NCBI GenBank assembly: GCA_965657135.1
Contig: CBFHNF010000001.1
Span: 1 to 64,000, forward strand
Length of the DNA: 64,000 bases
Source of the DNA: HIMB11 sp965657135
GTDB taxonomy: Bacteria; Pseudomonadota; Alphaproteobacteria; Rhodobacterales; Rhodobacteraceae
Direction of reading: 5' to 3'
The notes beneath the pieces were generated by a model. That model searched no databases. It worked only from the letters and a program-made list of their open reading frames with translations, and was not told where the DNA came from. This document shows positions 53,963 to 63,322 of this stretch, piece by piece; within the stretch, counting starts at the first letter, position 1, and the number at the start of each line of letters is the position of its first letter. Both the position numbers and the translations under genes were made by a program.

Positions 53963-54199
53963 TTGGACAAACGATCCTGGTTTAATCGGCTTCTGTCAGC
54001 CGGCCACTGGCTTAAACAGAATGCCCAATCGGAGATGCAACACCCGACCGCGCGTTCCTTTTATTGGGGGTTAAATCCATTTGCCTATTTTAATATGCCA
54101 TTTTCAACGGGACAGGTTGGAACGGATAAGGATCAGGTACAGTTAACCTTTGGCACATCGGTCAAGGGTAAAATGGCGGTAACAATGCGTTGTGATTAG
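53963..54199 (+). CDS. Possible small protein, 78 residues, unknown
   Basis: Weakly supported frame in the 359-base gap between the DUF4864 gene and uvrB. It would start at TTG, one codon after an in-frame stop and without a clear ribosome site. The product is Trp/Phe/Gln-rich (SFYWGLNPFAYFNMPFSTGQ) with one C-terminal Cys and does not match a family I know. It overlaps the uvrB stop by 4 bases. It may be a remnant of a longer secreted protein. The rest of the gap (53837-53962) shows nothing clear. Confidence 0.3.
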   Translation: MDKRSWFNRLLSAGHWLKQNAQSEMQHPTARSFYWGLNPFAYFNMPFSTGQVGTDKDQVQLTFGTSVKGKMAVTMRCD

Positions 54200-56373
54200 T
54201 GTTTGGGTTGGCTTTTGCCACGATAGGTTCGTGTTCCTCCGCGTCCTGCGGTGGAACGGCCCCGTGTGCTTTGATCGCTTGCGGCCTCGACCGCGGATTG
54301 TCGCGCCAATGGATCATCGGCGATTACCAAATCAACGGCTTCTAGCCGTTTGACTTCGTCCCGAAGGCGCGCGGCCTCTTCGAATTCTAGATTCTCGGCG
54401 GCTTTGCGCATGTTATTGCGCAATCCATCAAGCACCGCTTGAAGGTTAGAGCCCCCTGCCAATTTATCATCAATTTTGGCAGTGACACGGGATTGGTCGG
54501 TATCTCCTTTGTATAGGCCGGCAAGGATATCGTCGACATTTTTGCGTACGGTTGCAGGTGTGATGCCATGTTCTGTGTTATAGGCGATTTGTTTTGTACG
54601 CCGCCTATCGGTTTCATTTAGGGCGCGTTCCATTGATCCGGTGATCCGATCTGCATACATGATCACGCGTCCCTCGGCATTACGTGCCGCGCGACCAATT
54701 GTTTGGATTAGGGAGGTTTCAGATCTTAGGAAACCTTCTTTATCAGCATCCAGGATCGCAACCAAGCCGCATTCGGGAATATCTAGACCCTCGCGCAACA
54801 GGTTGATCCCGATCAATACATCAAATGTCCCAAGACGCAGGTCGCGCAGAATTTCGATGCGTTCCAACGTGTCAATGTCACTGTGCATATAACGCACGCG
54901 AATACCTTGTTCATGCAGGTACTCTGTCAAATCCTCTGCCATACGTTTTGTAAGCGTGGTCACAAGGGTTCTGAAACCCTGTTGACTGACCTTGCGGATT
55001 TCATCCAGCAGATCATCAACCTGCATTTCAACAGGTCGAATTTCAACCTCGGGATCCAATAGGCCTGTGGGGCGGATGACCTGCTCTGTGAAAACACCGC
55101 CAGTTTGTTCCAATTCCCAATTACTCGGGGTCGCAGACACATACACTGATTGTGGGCGCATGGCGTCCCATTCTTCGAATTTTAACGGGCGGTTGTCCAT
55201 GCAAGAGGGCAGGCGGAATCCATGTTCCGCCAATGTGAATTTTCGACGATAATCGCCCCGATACATGCCTCCAATTTGGGGAATGCTGACGTGACTTTCA
55301 TCTGCAAAGACAATGGCATGGTCGGGGATGAATTCGAAAAGGGTGGGGGGCGGTTCACCCGGCGCACGCCCCGTTAAATATCGACTGTAATTTTCAATCC
55401 CGTTGCACACACCTGTCGCCTCGAGCATTTCAAGATCAAAATTTGTACGTTGCTCTAATCGCTGCGCTTCCAAAAGCTTGCCTTCGTTTACAAGTTGATC
55501 CAGGCGCTGTCGCAACTCTTGTTTGATGCTGATCAATGCCTGCTGCATTGTCGGTTTCGGTGTCACGTAGTGTGAATTGGCATAGATGCGAATTTGTTCA
55601 AAGCTGTTGGTACGTTCACCTGTAAGGGGGTCAAATTCTACAATATTTTCAATTTCATCCCCAAAAAAAGACAACCGCCATGCGCGATCTTCTAGGTGCG
55701 CTGGAAAAACTTCTAAAACATCGCCGCGCACGCGAAATGATCCTCGTTGAAACGCCTGATCGTTACGGCGGTATTGTTGTGCTACCAAATCTGCCATCAC
55801 TTGGCGTTGATTGTACTCTTGTCCCGCCTTCAAATCTTGGGTCATCGCCCCATAGGTTTCAACGGATCCGATCCCGTAAATACAGCTGACGGATGCAACG
55901 ATGATCACATCGTCGCGTTCCAATAAGGCGCGCGTGGCAGCGTGCCGCATCCGATCGATTTGTTCGTTAATCTGGCTTTCTTTTTCGATATAAGTATCGG
56001 ATCGCGCCACATATGCTTCGGGCTGATAATAGTCATAGAAACTGACAAAATACTCAACTGCATTATCGGGGAAGAAACCCTTGAATTCTCCATAGAGTTG
56101 GGCTGCCAAGGTTTTGTTGGGCGCAAGGATGATGGCAGGGCGCTGGGTTTCTTCGATGATTTTTGCCATCGTAAATGTTTTGCCTGTGCCTGTTGCCCCC
56201 AACAAAACTTGATCGCGTTCGCCTGAATTAACACCAGCAGACAATTCTTTAATTGCCTTGGGTTGATCGCCAGCAGGTTCGAATTCGGAGTTCATAACGA
56301 ACGCCCTACCACCTTCAAGCTTGGGACGTTCGCGCACATTGCCTGTCGCAAATCCGATCTGAGAATCATCCAT
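54196..56373 (-). CDS. uvrB: UvrABC excinuclease subunit B
   Basis: DNA-repair helicase-like protein of about 725 residues. Walker A is GATGTGKTFTMAK, the damage-sensing beta-hairpin YYQPEAYVARSDTYIEKE follows, and helicase motifs include FADESHVSIPQ, SATPSNWELEQ and QTIGRAARNAEGR. The C-terminal UVR domain (RKAAENLEFEEAARLRDEVK) binds UvrC. The ATG at 56373, preceded by AGGAGA, is preferred over 56436. It carries a basic Gly/Arg/Ser-rich tail. Confidence 0.96.
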   Translation of the reverse strand: MDDSQIGFATGNVRERPKLEGGRAFVMNSEFEPAGDQPKAIKELSAGVNSGERDQVLLGATGTGKTFTMAKIIEETQRPAIILAPNKTLAAQLYGEFKGFFPDNAVEYFVSFYDYYQPEAYVARSDTYIEKESQINEQIDRMRHAATRALLERDDVIIVASVSCIYGIGSVETYGAMTQDLKAGQEYNQRQVMADLVAQQYRRNDQAFQRGSFRVRGDVLEVFPAHLEDRAWRLSFFGDEIENIVEFDPLTGERTNSFEQIRIYANSHYVTPKPTMQQALISIKQELRQRLDQLVNEGKLLEAQRLEQRTNFDLEMLEATGVCNGIENYSRYLTGRAPGEPPPTLFEFIPDHAIVFADESHVSIPQIGGMYRGDYRRKFTLAEHGFRLPSCMDNRPLKFEEWDAMRPQSVYVSATPSNWELEQTGGVFTEQVIRPTGLLDPEVEIRPVEMQVDDLLDEIRKVSQQGFRTLVTTLTKRMAEDLTEYLHEQGIRVRYMHSDIDTLERIEILRDLRLGTFDVLIGINLLREGLDIPECGLVAILDADKEGFLRSETSLIQTIGRAARNAEGRVIMYADRITGSMERALNETDRRRTKQIAYNTEHGITPATVRKNVDDILAGLYKGDTDQSRVTAKIDDKLAGGSNLQAVLDGLRNNMRKAAENLEFEEAARLRDEVKRLEAVDLVIADDPLARQSAVEAASDQSTRGRSTAGRGGTRTYRGKSQPKH

Positions 56374-56515
56374 CACACATCTCCTATTGCTTTGGAAATT
56401 AGGACGAACTGCGCAGTTTTCCAAGGGTGTATTCACCTTTTGTTCTGTGACGACTCTTATCTTGTCGTTTCACAAAAAATCGATCATAACATGCCCGAGT
56501 ATTCAGGAGGAGTTC

Positions 56516-56827
56516 ATGCGCGCACGAATCTACAAACCCGCAAAAACCGCAATGTCATCAGGTACGGCAAAAACGAACCAGTGGGTCTTGGAATACTATC
56601 AAGGGTCAGCTCGCGAAATCGATCCGTTGATGGGGTGGACATCAAGTGACGACACGCAATCGCAGGTTAAGTTGCGTTTTGACAGCAAAGAAACAGCACT
56701 TTCCTATGCAAAAGAAATGGGAATCGAAGCGGACGTAACCGAACCACAATTGCGCAAGCAGAACATTCGTATGCGCGGCTATGGCGAAAATTTTGCGACG
56801 GATCGCCGTACAGTGTGGACGCATTAA
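56516..56827 (+). CDS. NADH dehydrogenase accessory subunit, ETC complex I (NDUFS4-like)
   Basis: 103 residues matching the ETC_C1_NDUFA4/NDUFS4-like family: ARIYKPAKTAMSSGTAKTNQ (about 3-22), then WVLEY, GWTSSDDTQSQVKLRF, and a C-terminal GYGENFATDRRTVWTH. In alphaproteobacteria, NDUFS4 homologues associate with complex I. GGAGGAGTTC precedes the ATG. Divergent from uvrB and followed by a strong terminator. Confidence 0.87.
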   Translation: MRARIYKPAKTAMSSGTAKTNQWVLEYYQGSAREIDPLMGWTSSDDTQSQVKLRFDSKETALSYAKEMGIEADVTEPQLRKQNIRMRGYGENFATDRRTVWTH

Positions 56828-56853
56828 CGTTTCCTGCCTAATGATTATCGACA

Positions 56854-56877
56854 GCCACGCGTTTGCGTGGCTTTTTT
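56854..56877 (+). terminator. Intrinsic terminator after the complex I accessory gene
   Basis: A perfect 7-bp stem (GCCACGC with GCGTGGC) closes the loop GTTT and is followed by six T residues, 27 bases after the stop codon. Confidence 0.88.
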
Positions 56878-56934
56878 GTTTGTATTTCAGACCAACAACC
56901 GCTTGACTGGCACAAACTTAGAACGGGGTACGTT

Positions 56935-58560
56935 ATGCGTCATGGTGGTCAGATTCTTGTGGATCAACTTAAGATCCAAGGTGTGAAGCGGGTTTTTTGT
57001 GTACCAGGAGAAAGCTATCTAGCTGCGCTTGATGGTTTGTTTGAAAGTGGCGTGGATACCATCGTGGGTCGCAATGAAGGTGGCGTTTCAATGATGGCAG
57101 AGGCGCATGCGAAACTAACGGGTGAGGTGGGCGTTGCCTTTGTGACACGTGGACCCGGTGCCACAAACGCATCGTCTGGCATTCATGTTGCATTACAAGA
57201 TAGTACGCCAATGGTTCTGTTCGTAGGGCAAGTGGCCAGTGATCAACGGGATCGTGAAGCATTTCAAGAAGTGGATTACCGCGGGATGTTCGCGCCTTTG
57301 GCCAAATGGGTTGCCGAAATTGACCGTACAGATCGGATCCCAGAGTATATTTCTCACGCTTTTCATATTGCGCAGTCTGGTCGTCCCGGGCCCGTTGTTC
57401 TGGCATTGCCTGAAGATATGCTATCGGGCCTAGCGGATGTCGCGGATATTATGCAACCGGCAAAGCCAGCAGAACAATCTGTTTCGACGTTGGTTGTTCA
57501 GGACGTTTTAGATGATCTAGCCGCTGCAAAGTCCCCAATGATGATCGTTGGTGGACCTAAGTGGTCTGAAGAATGCGCAGCGCTATTGTCGCAATTTGCA
57601 GAAGCCACTGGTTTACCCATCGGAACATCGTTTCGCAGTCAGGATTATATGGATAATCGGCATCCAAATTATATTGGGGATGTTGGTATTGGTCCCAATC
57701 CCAACCTTGCTAAACGGATTGACGATGCAGATGTATTATTGGTTCTAGGCGCACGATTGGGGGAAATGACGACTGGTGGTTATGCACTCTTGACCCCACC
57801 AAAGACAAAACAAAATTTGATCCATGTTCACTCAAACCCAGACGAAGTGGGTCGCGTTTATGCCCCAGATCGGGGGATATGCTGTGATCCGATTGCTTTT
57901 CTTCGAACTGCGGTGGATTTGGTCAGTAAACCGATCATGGCGTCCCCTGCGCAGGAACGTGCCGCTTATGAGGCGTGGCAAGAGCCCTTTGCAACACCGG
58001 GTGATGTGAAAATGGAAAGCGTGATTTCTCATCTTACCACTGTGATGCCTTCGGACACCATTATCACAAACGGCGCTGGAAATTATGCAGCCTGGCTTCA
58101 TCGCTATTATCGCTATAAATCCTATCGAACACAACTTGCTCCGACCTCTGGATCTATGGGGTACGGTCTTCCTGCGGCTGTTGCCGCCAAATTGGAACGA
58201 CCCAACCAAGAGGTGATTTGCCTTGCCGGGGATGGATGTTTCCAAATGTGCATGCAGGAATTTGGCACTGCTGTACAATATGGCGCCAATATTATCGTAA
58301 TCATTTCAAACAATGGTGTTTATGGAACAATTCGTATGCATCAGCAGCGACATTATCCCAACCGACCATCTGGTACAGATATGATTAATCCTGATTTTAC
58401 CGCACTGGCAATGGCATACGGTGCGCATGGAGAACGGGTCGTTGAAACAGCACAATTTCCAGAGGCATTAATGCGCGCTCGGGCATCGGAAAAACCTGCG
58501 ATAATTGAACTGAAAACGGACCCAGCGGCAGTCTCACACCGGACAGCTGCGCACGGGTGA
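56935..58560 (+). CDS. TPP-dependent enzyme, acetolactate-synthase-like
   Basis: 541 residues. The N-terminal pyrimidine-binding domain has the cofactor Glu in VGRNEGGVSMMAEAHAKLTG (about residues 43-62); the TPP-phosphate motif is GDGCFQMCMQEFGT...NNGVYG (about 428-465). The same architecture as acetolactate synthase, oxalyl-CoA decarboxylase and related enzymes; no regulatory small subunit gene lies nearby, and the substrate is undecided. The ATG at 56935 is chosen over the longer frame from 56863. It runs convergently to the homogentisate operon, whose last gene stops one base from its stop. Confidence 0.85.
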   Translation: MRHGGQILVDQLKIQGVKRVFCVPGESYLAALDGLFESGVDTIVGRNEGGVSMMAEAHAKLTGEVGVAFVTRGPGATNASSGIHVALQDSTPMVLFVGQVASDQRDREAFQEVDYRGMFAPLAKWVAEIDRTDRIPEYISHAFHIAQSGRPGPVVLALPEDMLSGLADVADIMQPAKPAEQSVSTLVVQDVLDDLAAAKSPMMIVGGPKWSEECAALLSQFAEATGLPIGTSFRSQDYMDNRHPNYIGDVGIGPNPNLAKRIDDADVLLVLGARLGEMTTGGYALLTPPKTKQNLIHVHSNPDEVGRVYAPDRGICCDPIAFLRTAVDLVSKPIMASPAQERAAYEAWQEPFATPGDVKMESVISHLTTVMPSDTIITNGAGNYAAWLHRYYRYKSYRTQLAPTSGSMGYGLPAAVAAKLERPNQEVICLAGDGCFQMCMQEFGTAVQYGANIIVIISNNGVYGTIRMHQQRHYPNRPSGTDMINPDFTALAMAYGAHGERVVETAQFPEALMRARASEKPAIIELKTDPAAVSHRTAAHG

Positions 58561-58561
58561 T

Positions 58562-59203
58562 TTATGCTTGATCAGGCTGCATACTGTCGGGATGGGCTTC
58601 AACAAACGAAGGGTGTGCCGAACAGGTTTCTACGATCCGTTTGATATTCAACAGCGTGTCAAAATCCACGCCCCAACGCTGCGCATTATAAACTTGGGGC
58701 ATAATGCAAATATCGATTAATCCAGGATGAGAGCCATGTGCAAAGGGGGTTTTTTCGCGTTCATTTAATATTGCATCGACCGCGCTCAATCCGGGCGCGA
58801 TAAACCGCCGCATCCAATTTGTACGGGTTTCCTCGCGCCCGGATTGTTGCACCGCATAGGCTGCAACAGATACATTACACACAGGATGGATATCCACGGC
58901 AATTGCATGGGCAATTGCACGTTCTTTTGCAGCGTTAGCAGGATCGGAAGAGAGCAATTCCATATCCCGTGTTTCGTTTAGATATTCCAAGATTGCCAAT
59001 GATTGGGTCATCGAATGACCATCGATTTCTAGAACTGGGACCAACCCTTGTGGATTACGCGACAGATATTCAGCGGACTTGTGTTCGCCCTTCAGTAAAT
59101 CAACTGCAACCGATCGGTATGGAAGACCCGCTAGGTTCATCGCAATTCGCAAACGATATGCTGCGGATGATCGCCAGTAATCATAAAGTACAGTTTCGTT
59201 CAT
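58562..59203 (-). CDS. maiA: Maleylacetoacetate isomerase (zeta-class GST)
   Basis: 213 residues. The active-site motif YDYWRSSAAYRLRIAMN (about 7-23) with the SSxA(Y)R glutathione-binding residues is that of MaiA rather than other GSTs. Isomerises maleylacetoacetate to fumarylacetoacetate in tyrosine degradation. It is in the hmgA-fahA operon, overlapping the DUF2783 gene by 4 bases, which supports the call. Confidence 0.92.
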   Translation of the reverse strand: MNETVLYDYWRSSAAYRLRIAMNLAGLPYRSVAVDLLKGEHKSAEYLSRNPQGLVPVLEIDGHSMTQSLAILEYLNETRDMELLSSDPANAAKERAIAHAIAVDIHPVCNVSVAAYAVQQSGREETRTNWMRRFIAPGLSAVDAILNEREKTPFAHGSHPGLIDICIMPQVYNAQRWGVDFDTLLNIKRIVETCSAHPSFVEAHPDSMQPDQA

Positions 59204-59403
59204 TCTGCGCCCCCTGCTTGTTTTGCGGCGCTGAGGGCCTCTCGTAAAATATCGATATCCCCGATATGGTTGGCAAGGATCAGAATAAGTCGCGCATTCA
59301 AAGCGTCACTTTGCGACTTACTTAACCCATCATGGGCATTCAAAAGGGTTTCATAAAAATCATCGCCATTTGGGATGTTCGGGGTTAGGGAAAGTGCGCT
59401 CAT
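59200..59403 (-). CDS. DUF2783 protein
   Basis: 67 residues, acidic and mostly helical (DDFYETLLNAHDGLSKSQSD, then ALNARLILILANHIGD). DUF2783 genes recur beside FAD monooxygenases of aromatic catabolism in Rhodobacterales, but I know of no assigned function. It overlaps the FAD gene by 4 bases and maiA by 4 bases, so it is translated with both. It may be a small accessory subunit (inference). Confidence 0.75.
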   Translation of the reverse strand: MSALSLTPNIPNGDDFYETLLNAHDGLSKSQSDALNARLILILANHIGDIDILREALSAAKQAGGAE

Positions 59404-61016
59404 TCTGGTTTTCCCAATGCTTTGTTAAGTGCGTTGCGGATTTTCGCGGCATCATAATTTGGCCAGCGTGCAATGATGTGCTGATCTGGTCGAACAAGAT
59501 AAACGGCCGTTTTACCATTGCCTAAAAACCGATCTCCTAAGATCTGATTTTCATTGTCTGTAACCGTTATGGTGCGTGTTGATAGGTCAATACCCTCAAT
59601 ATGCACAGCATCTGGTACATTAATATTAATTGCCAACACCGTAAACGTACCCCCCAAATTGGACAGCAAATATCCATCATTCAAGGGCGCATCTGGGCAG
59701 GGCATTCCAGGTGTCGTTCGCGCGGGCGCGTTGGATAGAGCATCCTCACCAATCAGGGGTTTACCGATGTAATTACACGGCATGGACAATCGTCCGGAAT
59801 TTACAAGTGGACGGGCGAATTCATAGTGTTCAGATAGATCCAAGACAGCGTCCCGAAAGATGCGGCTAATGTCCGATTTCGGTGTGATGAAATCCGTAGA
59901 CCGAGTAGAATTCATAATGTTTTCGTCTGCACCATGAACGCGTTCATCATCATAGCTGTCCAGTAATGTATCAGGTGCAATTCCCTTAATAACATGTGCT
60001 AGTTTCCAACTCAGATTATCGACATCTTGCAAACCACTGTTCGCGCCGCGCGCGCCAAAGGGCGACACCTGATGCGCGCTGTCGCCCGCAAAGATCACAT
60101 TTCCATGCCGAAATTTTTCCATCCGACGGCATTGGAATGTGTAAATGCTGACCCATTCCAATTCAAATTTCACGTCTTCGCCGAGCATCTCTTTTAGGCG
60201 TGGTATGACGCGGTCGGGTTGTTTTTCAACTTCTTTATCAACGTCCCATCCCAGCTGTAGATCAATGCGCCACACACCATCGGGTTGTTTATGCAATAAT
60301 GCGGATTGTCCGCGATTGAATGGCGGGTCAAACCAGAACCAACGCTCGGTTGGAAAATCTGCTTCCATCGTGACATCAGCGATTAAGAAGTTATCTTCGA
60401 ACACGCGTCCAACAAAATCTAGACCCATCATGGATCGTGTTGGACTGCCCGCGCCATCACAGGCAATGACCCAATCCGCATGCAGTGTATAATCCCCATC
60501 GGGTGTCGAAACAGTCAGAGCAGTATATGTGCCATGATCCGTAATTGCGGTGACGCGGTTTTTGCCGCGAATATCAATTTTCTGCCTGTCTGAATTGATC
60601 TCTTGCACGCGTTCAACTAAGTATTGTTCGAAATAATACTGTTGCAGATTGATGAATGCTGGGCGTGCGTGACCGTCTTCGGCCAAAAGGTTAAATTCAT
60701 AAACCTTGCGCTGATCAAAGAACACTTTTCCAAGGTTCCATTGAACCCCTTTGGCAACCAGTTTGTCGCCAAACCCAAGGCGATCGGCGATTTCAAGGGT
60801 ACGTTTTGCGAAACAAATCGCCCGACTGCCAAAGCTGACCTTGTCATTGTCATCTAATACGATGACGTCAATGCCGTGTTGGGCAAGATCGATTGCCATG
60901 CCCAAACCAACCGGACCTGCCCCGATCACGACAACACTATGACGCACGGGCGCAGTTGCGCTTTGATCAGCAGTTTTGTGATACGGATATAGTGGCGTTT
61001 CAAAGATTTTGTTCAT
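59400..61016 (-). CDS. FAD-dependent aromatic monooxygenase (MhpA/PheA-like)
   Basis: Class A flavoprotein monooxygenase of about 538 residues. The FAD-binding GxGxxG is in VVVIGAGPVGLGMAIDLAQH (about residues 28-47), the DG motif in ACDGAGSPTRSMM and the second FAD motif in GDSAHQVSPFGARGANSG. A C-terminal thioredoxin-like domain (about 470-538) is present, as in MhpA-type phenol hydroxylases. In this operon it could hydroxylate a phenylacetate-type compound to homogentisate (inference). The ATG at 61016, preceded by GGGAGG, is preferred over 61196. Confidence 0.88.
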   Translation of the reverse strand: MNKIFETPLYPYHKTADQSATAPVRHSVVVIGAGPVGLGMAIDLAQHGIDVIVLDDNDKVSFGSRAICFAKRTLEIADRLGFGDKLVAKGVQWNLGKVFFDQRKVYEFNLLAEDGHARPAFINLQQYYFEQYLVERVQEINSDRQKIDIRGKNRVTAITDHGTYTALTVSTPDGDYTLHADWVIACDGAGSPTRSMMGLDFVGRVFEDNFLIADVTMEADFPTERWFWFDPPFNRGQSALLHKQPDGVWRIDLQLGWDVDKEVEKQPDRVIPRLKEMLGEDVKFELEWVSIYTFQCRRMEKFRHGNVIFAGDSAHQVSPFGARGANSGLQDVDNLSWKLAHVIKGIAPDTLLDSYDDERVHGADENIMNSTRSTDFITPKSDISRIFRDAVLDLSEHYEFARPLVNSGRLSMPCNYIGKPLIGEDALSNAPARTTPGMPCPDAPLNDGYLLSNLGGTFTVLAININVPDAVHIEGIDLSTRTITVTDNENQILGDRFLGNGKTAVYLVRPDQHIIARWPNYDAAKIRNALNKALGKPE

Positions 61017-61029
61017 CTTTTTGCCTCCC

Positions 61030-61980
61030 TTAACTTTGAAGGGCCTCCCACATGTCCAAATCGCGTTGTGCGGTCCAAATACGCGGCGTATCAATCCCGC
61101 GCGCTTCGTCATACGCGCGCGCCACGTTGAACGGCAAACAATGTTCATAGATCGCGTAGTCCGAGAATTTGGGATCACATTCGGCGCGGCAGGCATCCCA
61201 TGCCTCTTTCAATGAACCGTTGCGTGCGGCCACTTTGGCGACCGGGCGGTATGTGCTTTCGACAAAGTCACGGGTGCTTTCGATTGCGCGGTTTACCATA
61301 TCCTGTCCAACCAATGCATCACCACGCCCTGGTGCAATGGCATCAACTTCGAATGCCTTGATATTGTCTAGGGTATCGCCCCAATCGGAAAAATGCCCGT
61401 CTCCGCAATAGCAAGCAGAGTGATATTCAACGATATCACCTGTAAACATGACGTTTTGGTCAGGTACATTAATAACAATGTCCCCTGCGGTGTGTGCTCG
61501 ACCCAAATGCATTAGGTCAACACGACGATTTCCTAGGTAGACGGACATTGAGCCATCAAATGTCGTTGTTGGCCATGTCAGGCCCGGAATGCTTTCGTGT
61601 CCTTCGAACAGGCGGGGGAAACGTTGGAATTCGCTGTCCCAGTCTTCTTGTCCCCGCTCTACAACCATCGCGCGGGCCATGTCTGACATGATAATTTGAT
61701 CCGCGTTGAATGCAGATGCGCCCAAAACGCGAACCGCGTGATAGTGTGTTAAAACAACGTGTGAAATCGGTTTGTCCGTTACGCTACGCACGCATTCAAT
61801 GACTTTGTTGGCAAGGCGGGGTGTCGCCTGTGCCTCAATGATCATGACGCTGTCATCTCCGATGATGACCCCTGAGTTGGGGTCGCCTTCTGCGGTAAAG
61901 GCATACAATCCTTCGCCAATTTCGGTGAAGCTGATTTTCTTTTCACTCATATCACTTTGTGATGCGAAGGCTTTTGCCAT
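61030..61980 (-). CDS. MBL-fold protein with one metal site apparently lost
   Basis: 316 residues of metallo-beta-lactamase fold. The usual HxHxDH motif reads HYHAVR (residues 79-84), so His-x-His is kept but the Asp and following His are Val and Arg. Site-1 His163 (GRAHT) and Asp182 (FTGDIVEYH) are present. The motif normally PGHG reads PGRG (Arg219). The ligands of metal site 2 are thus missing together, suggesting a mononuclear enzyme or a non-hydrolytic role. The ATG at 61980 (AAAGGAGAGCCCC) is chosen over 62034. Between fahA and the FAD gene, in the homogentisate operon. Confidence 0.87.
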   Translation of the reverse strand: MAKAFASQSDMSEKKISFTEIGEGLYAFTAEGDPNSGVIIGDDSVMIIEAQATPRLANKVIECVRSVTDKPISHVVLTHYHAVRVLGASAFNADQIIMSDMARAMVVERGQEDWDSEFQRFPRLFEGHESIPGLTWPTTTFDGSMSVYLGNRRVDLMHLGRAHTAGDIVINVPDQNVMFTGDIVEYHSACYCGDGHFSDWGDTLDNIKAFEVDAIAPGRGDALVGQDMVNRAIESTRDFVESTYRPVAKVAARNGSLKEAWDACRAECDPKFSDYAIYEHCLPFNVARAYDEARGIDTPRIWTAQRDLDMWEALQS

Positions 61981-62034
61981 GGGGCTCTCCTTTAGGTGTG
62001 ATCTGGGCGCAGCAAGACCGCGCCCAACGTTCAA

Positions 62035-63291
62035 TTATCTTTCGTATGGGTTTTCAAGTGCGGGAATGACACGGCCAACGCATGTGCCAAATCCAATTGT
62101 TACGGTTTCGCTGCGCGCGGCCCCAGAAATAACGATCTGATCCTCATCTTCGAGGAAGCTGCGTTTTTCTCCGTTATCCAGTTCAATTGGTTCTTTTCCA
62201 CCCCAGCTCAGTTCAAGCATGCTGCCACGTTGATGGGGTTCTGCGCCTGAAATTGTACCTGATCCCAACAAATCGCCGGGGTTCATTGGGCAGCCCGACG
62301 TTGTGTGATGAGCCAACTGTTGGGCGGATGAATAATACATCTCATTGTAGTTGGTTTGCGTGATTACTTTTTTTCCACCAGATTTCGACAATAACCCAAC
62401 CTCAAGAGAAATATCATAAAGCATTGGGCCACAGTCCGTAAGATGATCCAACAATTCCACTTCGCGTTCAGGGGTATCTGTACGGAATGGCTCTAGTGCT
62501 GCCTTGGTGACAATCCATGGGCTTATGGATGTGGCTGTTGCTTTTGCCTGAAATGGGCCCAATGGCTGATATTCCCAGGCCTGAATGTCGCGTGCAGACC
62601 AATCATTTAACAACACATAGCCAAAGATCAGATCATCTGCCTCTTGGACTGTGATTGGTCCGTCTGATGGCAATCCAACCACGGCGCCAAGTTCCAATTC
62701 GAAATCAAATCGACGAGACGGGGCAAATTCAGGTTTTGTGGCATCTGGTGCCTTTAGCTGACCCCATGGACGACGAATGTCTGTGCCGCTGACGACAACG
62801 GAGGATGCACGTCCATTGTAACCGATCGGGATGTGCAGCCAATTTGGTGGCAGTGCGTTTTCGGCACCGCGGAACATTGTGCCCACATTGGTCGCATGAT
62901 GACGTCCTGCATAGAAATCAGTATATTCACTTACCAAAAAGGGCAGATGCATGGTGGCTTCTGACTGGGGCGTCAGCATATCAATCGCGCGTCCTTGGTG
63001 TTCGCTGGCGTTCTTCAGGATCGCCGTGATTTGTGTGCGCAATTTTTGCCACGCCTCTGGCCCCAATTCCATCACCTCGTTCCAGAATGGAACGTCAAAA
63101 ACGGGGCCCTCGTCCATTTTGATCATTTCTGCATCTTCGGCGGCATGTAGATCCAGGATCATATCTCCAATTGCCACGCCACAGCGCGGGTCGGTGCCCG
63201 CCGTTGAAAATACGCCGTAGGGTAAATTATTCAGCGGAAACGAAGAAGTTGAGTCGTTCGCGGATGCAACCCAGCTGGTAAGAAGTCTCAT
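62035..63291 (-). CDS. fahA: Fumarylacetoacetase
   Basis: 418 residues, the usual length for bacterial FAH. The N-terminal SH3-like part is followed by the catalytic domain: DFYAGRHHATNVGTMFRG (about residues 113-130) contains the metal Asp and catalytic His, with the metal-binding Glu pair in FELELGAVVG (about 190-199), and the distinctive GTISGAEPHQRGSMLELSWG. Hydrolyses fumarylacetoacetate to fumarate and acetoacetate, the last step of homogentisate degradation. The ATG at 63291 is preceded by AAGGA; the frame's first ATG (63378) would extend into hmgA. Confidence 0.93.
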   Translation of the reverse strand: MRLLTSWVASANDSTSSFPLNNLPYGVFSTAGTDPRCGVAIGDMILDLHAAEDAEMIKMDEGPVFDVPFWNEVMELGPEAWQKLRTQITAILKNASEHQGRAIDMLTPQSEATMHLPFLVSEYTDFYAGRHHATNVGTMFRGAENALPPNWLHIPIGYNGRASSVVVSGTDIRRPWGQLKAPDATKPEFAPSRRFDFELELGAVVGLPSDGPITVQEADDLIFGYVLLNDWSARDIQAWEYQPLGPFQAKATATSISPWIVTKAALEPFRTDTPEREVELLDHLTDCGPMLYDISLEVGLLSKSGGKKVITQTNYNEMYYSSAQQLAHHTTSGCPMNPGDLLGSGTISGAEPHQRGSMLELSWGGKEPIELDNGEKRSFLEDEDQIVISGAARSETVTIGFGTCVGRVIPALENPYER

Positions 63292-63322
63292 GGTGTGTTT
63301 GTCCTTGCATAATCTGCTTGAA

